Assembly (NCBI GenBank): GCA_024195265.1
Contig: JAJLRJ010000008.1
Location: 4,332,501 to 4,396,500 of the forward strand
Length of the DNA stretch: 64,000 bases
Direction of reading: 5' to 3'
Source: Dendrophyllia cribrosa
Lineage: Eukaryota; Cnidaria; Anthozoa; Scleractinia; Dendrophylliidae
Shown: positions 42,631 to 53,936 of the stretch, piece by piece
How the letters are laid out: each line of letters opens with the position of its first letter
Numbering within the stretch: the first letter of the stretch is position 1
Program-made: the position numbers and the translations under genes
Notes under the pieces: model-generated
The model's input: only the letters and a program-made list of their open reading frames with translations
The model's database searches: none
What the model was told of the DNA's origin: nothing

Positions 42631-44209
42631 CGGTATTGCAAAAAAGACAGACAAAACTTATCAAAGTCACTATGCTACTCTTGAAAATTTGGCCTTCCTC
42701 AATAAACTTGCACGACATGCAAATGACCCATAACTATTTTTGTGACGAAACCTTTTCGCTGCTTGCGTATAGTATAGTTAGTGTAATATAAAACTGCTAC
42801 AAAAATTTCATGCTACAGCTGTACATGGTACAGTGTTTAAGTCCTTTAGATGTTAAATTAGGTCATACAGCTGTACATGTATATCGTAACTCTGTCGCGT
42901 TATTATACATGTAAATTAATTATAGCCTTTTACATTGTATTTTATTTTAACCTATATGAACATTTTCTTTAATAATAAAATTCCTTATTAAACGTTACTA
43001 TGAATTGTGACACTAATTGAATTTTTCTTTTGTTTTTCAGTGATCAATCATCCCAAAGAGAAATTAACAACATGATACTGAAGGGGACAACAAAAATAAC
43101 TGAGAAAACAGTTTAAAGCATACATTGTAAAAAATTAATATTAATGATGGGTGCATGCCACCGAAAAACTTTTCTGATTATACCCAGAGTTCAAGTTCAT
43201 TACCTTTCATAACCAACTTTAATTTGTTTGTAAATGCAAAAACATAACAGCAAAACAGCAACGACAAAGTTTTTGAACAGATCGACAAATTCTGGCAAGG
43301 TAACAGTTACGGGCAAAAGAGTAAACCGAGGTGCCGGATATAACTTAGAGCTTCCCTGCGAATACCTCTTTTATGGTGATAAGTTTTCATGTGAGTGGCT
43401 AAAGAAAAAATTAGGCAAAGAAGGATTTGATTGTGAATAGCTGTGCTGTACTTTGTGCAAGACTTTTAGTTGAACTTTGATCGCGGATGACAATCATACA
43501 GCCGGAGATCGGTCTACAGTAATCTACAGTTTATTGACAGCTAAATGTATTGATTTATCTTTATTAATCGACTACTGTGAGTACGTATTTGAAGGACGTA
43601 ATCCAATACTACTAACAATAGAAATTAGCCAAATACAATTTATTTTAGTGTCCGCATCCGCTTAATAGAGGTCTGCTGAATAGGGGTTCGTTATAAAAGG
43701 AAATATAAGACGTTAATTTCTGGACCCGGCTTAGTGTCCGCTTAATAGAGGTTTCACTGTATAGACTTAGGATTTTTTTTAATTTCAATCTTCTTTTCTG
43801 CCAGTCATCTTACATGTAAGTAACAAAAATAGGTCTTATTTTATTCTCAGTTCCAAATTTACTTTTTATTTTTTGGTTTTCTGAAGCAATATATTTCTTC
43901 AAAAAATTATCCTTTATTTAAGTGATATACTGTATTTCTTTACAGAAGTCTGCTTTATTTACAAGAATTGTGTACATAAAGTAATTTTCATCTTTTCAGG
44001 TTTCTGAAGTGACATGGTTTTTTTTAAATGTGTGTACATAAAATTATAGAACTGATCCAACATAAATGGTAATGTATCTTTGTGAAATGAAAATTGATTC
44101 TGTGTTGTTCTTGGTAATGGTTTAAAATTGTGATGCTGACTGCTGAGCTCACACTTTTTCAGTTTTTCATTAACTAATCTTATTTGTATCCGAAATACCA
44201 GAAATTCTA
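42631..44209. other. Gene-free stretch with weak exon-like signals
   Basis: A good acceptor (TTTTGTTTTTCAG) at 43026-43038 and an open stretch at 43234-43440 (VNRGAGYNLELPCEYLFYG) suggest a possible relic gene or transposon ORF that I cannot identify. A GCTTAATAGAGG-type repeat pair lies at 43665-43765. Confidence 0.35.
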
Positions 44210-44580
44210 AAGAATTATTGAGATTCTCAGAAAATCCTGTTCCTGGGAGTTCCCAGGATTTCCTGGGAACTCCCAAAAAATCAGAGAATATTTTTCGATT
44301 CTTTTCCCAAAAATTCCTAAGAATTTCCGGGAAAATTTGTGCAAATTAACAAAAAGGCTTTTTTCTGAGAATTCCCTGGATTTCTTGGTATTCATTCTTG
44401 GGAATTCTAAGGAATTCCCAGGATTTTTTCTGCCATTTTTAATTTCCTCTTCCCAGGATTTTCTGAGAAATCCCGGGAAATTTGTGCAAATTAACACGAA
44501 GGATTTTCTGAGAGTTCCCGGGATTTCTTGAGATTTATTCTTGGGAATTCTAAGAATTTCCCAGGATTTTCTTGAACAAT
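44210..44580. repeat. GAATTCCCAGGATTTT array with a ~140-bp tandem duplication
   Basis: AAATTTGTGCAAATTAACA occurs at about 44334 and 44478, each followed by similar TTCTGAGA...GGATTTCTTG...CTTGGGAATTCTAA. The same word family appears at 37350-37610. Confidence 0.8.
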
Positions 44581-46405
44581 TTCGCACGGGGAAGGGCATT
44601 CTATAACTTGGGGGTTGCAAACATAAATGCTCGATCAGATCAGAGAGAGCCTTGTACGACTTAGTAGAGGGATACTGGCACGTTTCAGTTGGTTCGAAGT
44701 AAGCTCGGCCGTGTACATTTAGGAAAACAAAAAACATAACATGGGTTTGAACTTGATCCACTTAACTGCTTTTTTGTCTGGTAAATGACATGAATGGGCG
44801 GAAAAGAATTGCCTTCTGTTGCTGAAACTGAATAACCAGGTTACCAACACGCTAATCTGTTGTAAACTTCAAATGAAATTAAAATGGTAGATGTAAACTT
44901 GCTTGTTGTATTCTTGAATCTTTTGCGGAGCCAACAAGAATGGACTTCGTAGTCAAAGCCGAAAGCCGACAGTAGTCGCTTGGGCGACGATTACGGAAAG
45001 CTTTGCTTTCCGGACGGTAGTACTTCTGGTGACACGCCACAGTCATTGTAGTATGCGGCTTTCAGCTTGAGAATGAAATTAGACCCGACGCATGACACGA
45101 TCGCTTGATGCTTTGTTCGGTCATGTTCGCAGTTTCGCTCTGACAAAATCGATTCGCGCGGTGAAAGTGGAAGAAATTACAGCTAAATTTGACTCCTCTG
45201 CGCCCTGTGTATTGAGCGGCCTATTTTTCAGTCCCGAGGGTGGCCGCTTAATGCAGCTTCGACTGTATCTCTTTTTGTTAAAGTGCCACTACGACAATTT
45301 TATTTTATTTTCCACCTTTTTTACTTTAATTCATTCAATGGGTTCATAATTAAACAAATCGCTATAATTTATAACGATGTAAGCTTACTGAGCCTGGAAA
45401 CCGTCGAAACCCTGTCCGCTCAGTTCGCAAAACTCAAGCCTGCAATTATTATAGAAAGCGTTGTCACGTGTGAGTATCTTATTGCATTTTTACAAACAAA
45501 TATTAGCTGTAAAGCAGGCCCTAGAAACATTAAAATAAAAAATGCCTTGTCTTTGCGAGATCAGCCTTTCCACACAATAAAGCAGCCCCCGGGAAGCAAC
45601 TTTTTTGTCAGTCCTGATCATATGACGTCATCCAATCGTTTTGGCCATTTCACGGAATCAAGTAATTCATATGGTGGCAAGCCGAAGTTGGACTTTACGT
45701 TTGAAATAACTGGTCTTCCCGTTGGAATTTCAACTTAAAATTTTGCATGGAAAGTATTCAGCACTTCAATCTTTTTTAAAACTAAAGAGAAATGGAAGAC
45801 AAACACCGTTTTCTGTGTCCTGCTTGCCACTATTACTTAGTAAATCGTTTTGCAATTCCTTATACTCTGTACGCAACGACACGTAACAATGTTACAATGC
45901 CACAACGAAACTGAGTCCTTTTTGTTCGTGACTGTTTTCCACAATTTCTTGCTATTTTAATCCAATGCATGGCGTGTGAGAAAGGCAATGTGACAAAGAG
46001 CACGGTCCTATCCGAACATGTTAACAAAATTTATTACAATTTCTGCATGCAGTAAGAATCGCGTAGATTCAAGATGGCTGATTTTCAAGTGCCTATGATT
46101 GATCTTCAGCGATATTTCAAAAACTGATTAATAATTCATGAGCCCCAGACCCAATCAAATTAATGATAATGCATCACGTGTGTACTCCTTATAAAGAATA
46201 CTAATAAGGCTAAAAGAAAATAGGTTTCCTTTACTGATTAGTATTCATTATAAAGAGAATACTAATATGGGTAGTACTTATTCGGGATTCTTAGTCCTGT
46301 AATTCAATTCAGCAACACTATAATAAAAATTATAGTGATAAGTTCAACTTTGTACGTGCTTTTTAGTTTGACATTTAGTAGCGTCAAGCTTGGTTTTTAC
46401 ATTTT
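44581..46405. other. Gene-free stretch
   Basis: Only weak, unrecognised open frames. A TE-like tail (GGTGGCCGCTTAATGCAGC, CGACTGTA) ends near 45270. Nothing else is supported. Confidence 0.5.
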
Positions 46406-46407
46406 TA

Positions 46408-46652
46408 GAGCAGTTTTCTGACAAATTACAGCAGTCGTAAACAATCCAATGGACCAATCAGAGCTCGAAGCAATTACATGTCGGCGGGGCCAAGCGCGGG
46501 AAAACGCGTGCGAGCAAGTCACGATTGGTTTTGGTTTTACTTCTGATTGGTCGAGAAAGTGGCGCGAGATTTTTTTAGCCAATCACAAAGCGTAGCAATG
46601 CAAAACCAAAGCAATTGTGTAATTACTTTCGACACTCAATTGAAAACTGCTC
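46408..46652. mobile_element. 245-bp MITE with TA target (mariner-like), copy 1
   Basis: The ends are GAGCAGTTTTC and GAAAACTGCTC, with TA on both sides. Subterminal pairs such as GCAATTACATG and GCAATTGTGTAATTAC support a palindromic element. A relative is at 55953-56219. Confidence 0.78.
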
Positions 46653-46654
46653 TA

Positions 46655-48417
46655 TACCGACGAGAATATAAATAACTTATTTCCCCAATCAAACAGAGTC
46701 TCAATCTGTGATTAGTGAGACATAGACGAGACACAGAAACAAAACATTTATATAATGACACCAAATTGATAAGGGATGGATGCCGTAACGATATCGCTTT
46801 GACTTTTATTACAGTACAAAGAAAAGGAAAAGCGTCATGAAATGACATTGAACCAAAAGTTGTTTGCGCCTCCTGATCACAACGTCCTGTCAAGAAACTG
46901 ATGTTATCAAAAAAAAATTTTGTTATACATTATTGGTCGCACACAAATTATGTTTGAATAAACTTACCGTATGGTTTCATTGCAAGAGTAAAAAAAGGCC
47001 TAGTCTACAAGTAAGAAAAATACAGTAATCTTTTTCGCTGAATGGACCATTTTATATTCTAAACTACTAAGACTGTGTCAGACCCAATCAAACAATCAAA
47101 TCAACATGTTTGTTGCATGGATGACTCTTGTACTTCAATAGCCTCAGGCTACGTTTATTGGACAGCCTGATTTGAAATTCAAACAACCTTCTGTAGCCTG
47201 GGAAATTATCCAGGAGAAAATTATATTTGCCATCAGCTTACAACGCACGCAATACAACGCACGTTATCACACTGACCTTCCCTTCGCGGTGAACCCGGCG
47301 TTCATTTTAAGCTTCAGTCTTCGCTCTCCCGCATCACAATCCAGTTGTATGTGGCACTCAACCGAGAATTCAGGTATTGTTGAAAGTGAACCTTCGCCTT
47401 CTAGAGTTTTGCAGCACATTTAAACCTTTTTAAACCTTTTTCTAACGCCTTTTTCTAACGTCTCTTTATTAACCGTCTTGCGCACGAAAAAATGTTTACT
47501 CTTAGTTCCATTGCTACCTTGAACTTCAAAAAAGAAGTTAAAAAAGACCTTGCACCTATGTTGTACCATCCAAAACAACGAAACCAAATTTCATAATTGC
47601 CTATCGAGTTCACCTTAGAGATTAAACCGGGAAACAAGAGAAGCTCTGAATGTGAGAAAGGCGCGCAGGTGAGACTCATGCATCTGATCAAGTTGCGACG
47701 TGACGAACTGTCCTCCACTATTTAAATTTATGTCCGAGTACCTGTCACCACTTCCATTGCAAGTCACGATTAACAAAATAAGTTCTCTATGTAGGCCAAG
47801 TATTAAGTTGAAAATATCCATCAAGTGGCTTTTTTTGCTTTGTCATGGAGACGGTTTTAAAATACTGACATTGCAGTATTAAGATAATTACAACCGTTTG
47901 TTATGATTTCTGATTTAATGAGAATTCTAAAAAAAATCATAAATGCATGGTGATGACAATTAAACTCACTCAAATTAAAGGGGAAGAACCTTCTAGTTCA
48001 GCGTCTTATTTTTAGAATCACTTTGAAAAGCAAAAAAAAACATATTTTTTTTAATGGAAACCTACAAATAATAGTCAGGGTTTTTTTAACAAATACTCTA
48101 TCAGTGCACAGAAACTAGTACTTATGTTTTTGAGCCGAAGGTACTTTGTCAACTATATGGTGTATTTTGACCAAAACAGAATTAACGGGAATTCTCAAAA
48201 AAATCATAAATGCATGGTAATGACTTAGTTTGTGTACGAAATAGTAATTGAAAATAAGAAGGCAATTAAAACTCACTTGAATTAATGGGGAAGAACCTTT
48301 TAGCTTAGCGTCTTTTAAACTTAATATATTCTGAGTGAAATTTGTGATCCTCGCAGTGCAGTGTGCTATATCAAACCAAACTCAAGCAGTTAAAAAAGCG
48401 ACCTGAAAACAATTCAG
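46655..48417. other. Gene-free stretch with a direct repeat
   Basis: AAAATCATAAATGCATGG occurs at about 47935 and 48203, each followed by AAACTCACT and GGGGAAGAACCTT, so a ~100-bp segment is duplicated about 270 bp apart. No gene is supported. Confidence 0.65.
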
Positions 48418-48488
48418 GCTTGAACGGGACTCGAACCCATGACCTAGCGATACCGGTACAATGCTCCTTCCACTGAGCTATCAAGCGC
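48418..48488 (-). repeat. tRNA-derived SINE fragment or tRNA pseudogene
   Basis: On the minus strand GCTTGATAGCTCAGTGGAAG (A box) and GGTTCGAGTCC (B box) are correctly spaced, and acceptor ends GCTTGA/TCAAGC pair. The anticodon stem does not close, so it is not a functional tRNA. The tail GCCTGAATT matches the SINE-like hairpin at 57600. Confidence 0.75.
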
Positions 48489-48501
48489 ATGGATAGATGG
48501 T

Positions 48502-48775
48502 CAATAGCGTTCCGCCCAGATTCTAAAAATAGAAAACTCGCACAGCATCATGGGATTGAAATGCGTACAGACATTTAAGAACTATGCAGGAAGCTACGAA
48601 AAAAGCAGGTGCTACGAATCACTGTTCTTGGGTACAACTCGACAATTATCCTCAACATGTACAGGAATCGCAAAAACTGGTGTTTCCGAGGCAGCCATTT
48701 TGAAATATTTGTCGGCATTTCGATCCCACAATGCAAAGCTGCCAAATATGACGTCACCTGGGCGGAACGCTATTG
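48502..48775. mobile_element. 274-bp element with 18-bp perfect inverted ends
   Basis: CAATAGCGTTCCGCCCAG at the left and CTGGGCGGAACGCTATTG at the right. Internal sequence has no ORF of note. No target duplication is obvious. Confidence 0.75.
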
Positions 48776-49339
48776 TGACGGTTCGTAATATACCCGACGA
48801 TAGTGAAAATATATTAAGCGGGTACGTCGACAGAATAAAAATACACTAATTTCATCCCTATTCTGCTGTATTTCAGTATTCTGCGAGTCCATGCGGGAGT
48901 CTGATATTCGCGCTAAATTCAAATCTAAAAATAAATTCGTCTGAGAAAACGCCGTGACAGGAATATAGGGCAGCAGTTGCACACTCCTAGTAATGGTTCC
49001 TGATATATCAGATATATGAAAATCATATGTGCGGAGGGGCACTGCGAGGATCTGCGAGGATCACACATTTCACTCATGTTCCATCCGCAGTTCACATAAT
49101 TATATGATTTCCATATATTCATATTAACATATTCTTTCCTTTTCTTTAATAGTATATTTCGTGTTCACTAATCTTGTAAGAGATAAACTTATATAAAGGA
49201 ATAACTGGCACCTATTCAGAATCAATAATTTGCAATTGCTTTTTTTTAGAATCAAGCTGCACGCGCGTTCTTTTAGTTGGTTGTTGAATTATTTATACTA
49301 TTCTACCGGGATGTCATCATTCCTATTTTAACTTTTAAG

Positions 49340-49665
49340 GCCCACCTTCACCCAAAACAAGTTGCGGTCGTTTGTTTTTGTTTTGAAATGCCCCATTGTT
49401 CATACGCGTGATCTGATTGGTTGCACGCATGCAAGCGTTGCGATCCGTTGCGATTGCGATCACAGAGAAAGAAAGTTATCTCTGCGATCGCAATCGCAAG
49501 GATCGCAACGATCGCAACGATCGCAACGATCGCAAGGATCGCAACGATCGCAAGGATCGCAAGGATCGCAACGTTTTGGTTTCCATATGATCGCAAGGGT
49601 CGCAAGAATCGCAGCGATCGTCGATCGTAACGATCGTTGCGATTATATGGAAACCAGGCTTTAGA
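49340..49665. repeat. GATCGCAAC 9-bp tandem array within a repeat element
   Basis: About ten copies of GATCGCAAC or GATCGCAAG run from 49498 to about 49575, flanked by GGTTTCCATATGATCGCAAG and, at the right, TATATGGAAACCAGGCTTTA. The flanks suggest a MITE whose subterminal words have expanded. Confidence 0.85.
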
Positions 49666-49885
49666 CTTCTCGGTTTAGCAATCGCCGATTTATGTTGAAA
49701 CTGTCTGGGTACGCATTTCTTTTAATGCTGATTGATTGTTACCTTTACGTTGCAATTTCCTGTCCCGACAGTCGGCGACGCTGATTTTCCTTTCGTAAAC
49801 GGTCGGTGCCATTTTAGCGACACTTGGAAAAATTTTCACCAATTTAATAATTATTTATTCTATCAGAAAAAGACTGCAATTAATT

Positions 49886-49949
49886 ACCCAGAATCGAACC
49901 CGGAACCTCTGCAAGCTAACATCTCTCCTTCACCACTAGACCACTGGGT
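49886..49949 (-). repeat. tRNA-like SINE relic
   Basis: The minus strand reads ACCCAGTGGTCTAGTGG and later GGTTCCGGGTTCGATTCTGG, with pairing ends ACCCAG/CTGGGT. Standard B box GGTTCGATTC. The length is short and the anticodon arm poor. Confidence 0.6.
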
Positions 49950-50065
49950 TGATCCGGCAAACCCCACAAAAATGTAATTATAAAAGGTGCTTTTCTTAAT
50001 ATATATCAATAACGGGTCACCCTAACCCTAAATCTTACCTAACGGCGAATCTAGCTTAGATCTAA

Positions 50066-51812
50066 GGGACTGTGCAATAATTATCAGGAGGGGGGGGGGG
50101 CGGAAAATGGGCTTCAAGTAGGAAAATATTACGTAATACCCCTCCTTCAAAAGAACTGAATTTAGTTATTGTCCCCCCCCCCCCCCCTGATCAGTCAGAA
50201 ATTTTGTATGACCCCCCGCCCCCCTTCACACACCTTTTATATACAAATACCCAGCATTTTCTTAATATACACCCACCTGTTATTGCTACGAGGTAATGTT
50301 TGTTCCAGACGTGGATATACAGCAATACTACATGTTTACCTGTTGGACATCCATATCTGGAACAAACATGACCTCGAAGCAGTGTTCGACAAAGCCATCC
50401 GATTCCACTTCTGAATCACTTCATTGCAAATCCGAGTTGCTTGCACTGGAACTCATTTCCTCGTTAACGCGCTCTTGGGTTTCTCGTGGGATGCAAGAAT
50501 GATCACCACGAGCGTACTGGAGAACTCGTGCAACCAGTGCCATTTTACCTCACTGATCTTAAAGGTGGTCAGACATGAGGGGTCATGTAGCAGGGACATG
50601 TCGCAGCGACAAAAGTTTGTGTAGTACACACTGAGGGACATGTAGCAGGGAGTGTAGCGGGGACATGTAGCAGGGAAAAAATCATAGCGCTTGCACACCG
50701 CATGAAAATGTCGCGGGGACATGTCTCAGGGACATGTTGCAGCGACACGTCCCCTCGTGTGAACTTATACTATCATAATTGTGCAACACCAATCTTGGGG
50801 ATATTTTGTCCCCGCGACATGTCTCACGGTGTTCAACTTGTTGAACTTCATGGGACACGTCGCGGGGGACAAAATGTCCCCAAAATTGTGTTGCACAATT
50901 ATGATAGCATCAGTTCACACGAGGGGACGTGTGGCTGCAACATGTCCCTGAGACATGTCCCCGCGACATTTTCATGTGGTGTCTGAGACATGTCCCCGCG
51001 ACATTTTCATGTGGTGTGCAAGCGCTATGAATTTTTCCCTGTTTCATGTCTCCGCTACACTCCCTGCTACATGTTCCTCAATGTGTACTACACAAATTTT
51101 TGTCGCTGCTACATGTCACTGCGACATGTCCCTGCTACATGACCCCTCATGTCTGACCACTTTAAGACCATGCTGGTTGAGGTACATCTTCAATCTGTTG
51201 CAATACAATTATCTATGTTGTAGTGAAATTATGATTTTGGTACAATTTTGTCTGCACTGGTTGAAATTTATTTTGAACCAGTGCAAAATATTTGAACTGG
51301 AGCAAAATATTTTCACCAGGGCAAAATATTTGCACTGGTATATAACTATATTCTACTGTTCAAATGTTGTTGACAATAGCAAAATTTCGATGTATTAAAA
51401 TTCAACTTGAAACAAAAGACAACACTACGAGGCTTAGGGAAATAAACCATATAAATCCTTACTATCATTCCCCTAAGCCTCGTAGTGGTCTTGTTTCAAG
51501 TTGAATTTTAATATATCGAAATTGGGCTATTCAAATTTAAAAATCCAGAAACGCTTTATCACAATATTCGTCTCTATATTATAGAGATAGAGAAGAATAA
51601 ATAATCGTATTGCAACAGATTGAAATTGCAGTTCAGCCACAGAACAGATATTCATGTCTTTCAGTGAGAACTTGAAATAAAATGTTAAGCCCCCCTCCTC
51701 TTGAGTGACTTATTTTACTTTGAGCCCCCCCTATCCTTGCTTTGATTTTACTTCATGTCCCCCCCCCTCTGGTTTTCCAACCCCCCCTCCCCGATAATTA
51801 TTGCACAGTCCC
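50066..51812. mobile_element. 1.75-kb nested element with TAA target (PIF/Harbinger-like ends)
   Basis: The ends GGGACTGTGCAATAATTATC and GATAATTATTGCACAGTCCC, each followed inward by G or C tracts, are flanked by TAA (50063-50065, 51813-51815). A TTAA element occupies 50563-51161. A further palindrome at 51191-51622 has CAATCTGTTGCAATAC against its complement, and within it AACTTGAAACAAAAGAC. No transposase. Confidence 0.85.
50563..51161. mobile_element. 599-bp TTAA-target element built of CATGTCSCNGCGACA words
   Basis: TTAA flanks (50559-50562, 51162-51165). Ends AGGTGGTCAGACATGAGGGG and CCCCTCATGTCTGACCACT. The interior is an imperfect palindrome with many GACATGTCGCGGGGACATGT-like words. 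Confidence 0.85.
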
Positions 51813-51815
51813 TAA

Positions 51816-52036
51816 TAATCGCTTTACCTAGGCCCAATTTTATCTAGTAATAATGATAGCCTACTTTCGTCCCAATCCAGGCATAAACTGCATAAACTAG
51901 AGAGAAATAGCATCGACCATTACAAAAGGCTTGGTTACTAATGAATGCTAATGATGGCATCGACCGTTTACGGCGTGAAAATCCCAGAATTTTGCGTTTC
52001 AGATGTGCATGCACACAAGGCCATTTTGGCAAATCC
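51816..52036. other. Spacer, no feature seen
   Basis: Short gene-free stretch between the nested element and the first 79-bp direct repeat. Confidence 0.6.
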
Positions 52037-52115
52037 AGTGAACAGTCTCTTATTTTTCTGTTAGTCGAACGAGCAAGCGCGCGAGCGGCGATGCTCGCAG
52101 TATGTATAATTAATT
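52037..52115 (+). repeat. 79-bp direct repeat, copy 1
   Basis: Identical by eye to 53207-53285. Begins AGTGAACAGTCTC and ends GTATGTATAATTAATT. Confidence 0.93.
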
Positions 52116-52439
52116 TTATAATTCAACACATTGATACACTGCCCAAATATGGTCAAAAAGTTATCGATATACGTTATGTCTACATGACGTATAACCAGCG
52201 ATGGCGGTAAATTTGGCATTTTGAAGGAAAGTGAAAATGACTGCTGCCTGCAATTTCGTGTTTTTGGGTGAAAAAGTGCGTGAACTATTAGTTAAAAAAG
52301 GGAAAAGAAAGAAAAAAAGAGAAGAAAAGAAAAGAGAAAAAATATTGTTCACTTGATTGGTCAGGGCAAAAAAGGCGCGAAATTTTCGCGTTGTCGCGGT
52401 CGCAGTGTTTCTTGGCTTAGCTGAATGAAAACTGGTTCA

Positions 52440-52687
52440 AAGTTTAACCGCTCGACAAGGAGTGAATGAAGGAGCACAATTTTCGTAAAATTCCTTTGGT
52501 AATCACCTCTGGAATATGATATAGACTTGATGCTTTCTCAGAAAAGTTTCTGATCTCGTTATTACGGTTGTAGGAGCTAAAAAACGAGCAAGTTGGTAAA
52601 CAATTAACATTGATCGACTCAGCTTTTACTTCGATGTTTGAAAATTTGGTGCTGATGGAAGGGAATAAAAAGCCAAATCAACCACAG
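52440..52687 (+). other. Candidate 5' noncoding exon of DEG/ENaC paralog B
   Basis: A strong donor CCACAG|GTACGT at 52687/52688 and an acceptor CTTTTTTTTTTCACAG ending at 53348, 27 bp before the start codon, suggest a spliced 5' UTR. The left edge is unknown. Inferred from splice motifs only. Confidence 0.4.
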
Positions 52688-53206
52688 GTACGTAACTAAG
52701 ACATTCTATGCCATTTTACTGTGTTTTAATTCTTGTAGTCACTACTCTGTCCCGTTCTTTGAGTAGACGAAAGCTCTTCGTAGAAACTCTCAACTGATTG
52801 TGTACGCTAAATTAATTTTAGCTTGGCAAAAGTTTCGGCATTCGCTGTTTGTTGTTTAAGAAATGGTCCGAGGTAAAATATTGTTGTTAGCCTTTTTACT
52901 TAATGAAAGGTTGTATATCTCAATGATTTTTTTCTCGAAACTGTGATTTGTTATCAATGTGTTGAATTTATATAAAACAGTTATAGTGTTCAAGTTTGCG
53001 CAATATTGACAAAGGCGCCACGTCCATTCATGAACTGTGTGATGTTGCAAGTTTCGCGCGTTAAAACATATGTAAGCTTTTTTTAAAATAAAAGGCTTGT
53101 CGGCGATATTTTCTCTTCAAACTGTGCTTTGTTATCAATGTGTTGAATTATAATTAACTATTATAGCGCGAAAGCGCGCGTGATATCGCCTAATACTTAG
53201 CCGACG

Positions 53207-53285
53207 AGTGAACAGTCTCTTATTTTTCTGTTAGTCGAACGAGCAAGCGCGCGAGCGGCGATGCTCGCAGTATGTATAATTAATT
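53207..53285 (+). repeat. 79-bp direct repeat, copy 2
   Basis: Second copy of 52037-52115, about 90 bp upstream of the paralog B start codon. Between the copies another segment (CTGTGATTTGTTATCAATGT at ~52941, CTGTGCTTTGTTATCAATGT at ~53122) is also duplicated. Confidence 0.93.
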
Positions 53286-53375
53286 ATATTACATATGCTC
53301 CGTTGCCTAAAAATAGCACTTACGTCATTACGTCTTTTTTTTTCACAGGTTCTTATATAGCTTAAGAATCAAGCA

Positions 53376-53936
53376 ATGCCACAAAAAATGACAATCGAAG
53401 AATGCCAAATAGAAACAAGCGATGGAGAATCAAAAGCAAATGATTCGGATAAGACAAATCCATCGGAGTTACTCAGCGAGTTTGCTGGCTACACAACTTT
53501 GCATGGCCTTCACTTTATTCTTGAATCCTTTTCGCTCGTAAGGCGCATATCGTGGACCATATTGATGCTTCTTGGAACGGGAACTTTAGTGGTTCAGTGT
53601 CTCAATGGATTTAACAAGCTCATTGAACATGATTCTGTGACTGTTAAAGAACAACAAAGAGACCAAACAATTTTATTTCCAGCGGTAACAATCTGCAATG
53701 AAAACATGTTGCGCAAAGATAAAATTATGGGAACCAAGGCCCAGAAGTTTTTGGATGATATTGAGTCGTTAATGTTTAACGAGAGCTTGAGGAATGATGC
53801 AAATAATACTTTTAATTTGGATCTTGACAAAGTCGTGAGAGAGGCAGGACATAACATAACGGCTATATTAGAAGGATGCTTTTGGCAGGGAAAAGTGTGT
53901 GGACCAGAGGACTTCTACTTATTTATCTCTACACGG
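53376..53936 (+). CDS. DEG/ENaC paralog B, exon 1 (N-terminus, TM1)
   Basis: 187 codons to donor ACACGG|GTAAGA. Contains TLHGLHFILESFSL, TM1, FPAVTICNEN and WQGKVCGPEDFYLFIS. Met5 is an alternative start. Confidence 0.93.

Noticed and set aside
43234..43440. Possible exon with VNRGAGYNLELPCEYLFYG
   Set aside because: Looks protein-like, but I could not place it in a family or join it to other exons; perhaps a transposon relic.
45283..45738. Possible coding exon (LETVETLSAQFAKLKPAIII) with a GTGAGT donor
   Set aside because: No matching acceptor or neighbouring exon could be found, and it lies beside repeat tails.
48418..48488. Functional tRNA gene
   Set aside because: A and B boxes are present, but the anticodon stem does not pair and the tail matches a SINE-like repeat.
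49362..49664. Ser-Gln-Arg or Ala-Ile-Val repeat proteins
   Set aside because: Artefacts of the 9-bp GATCGCAAC array, which is a multiple of 3 and so gives periodic peptides in every frame.
52037..53285. LTR retrotransposon or TRIM bounded by the 79-bp repeats
   Set aside because: No TG...CA termini, primer-binding site, polypurine tract or target duplication could be seen.
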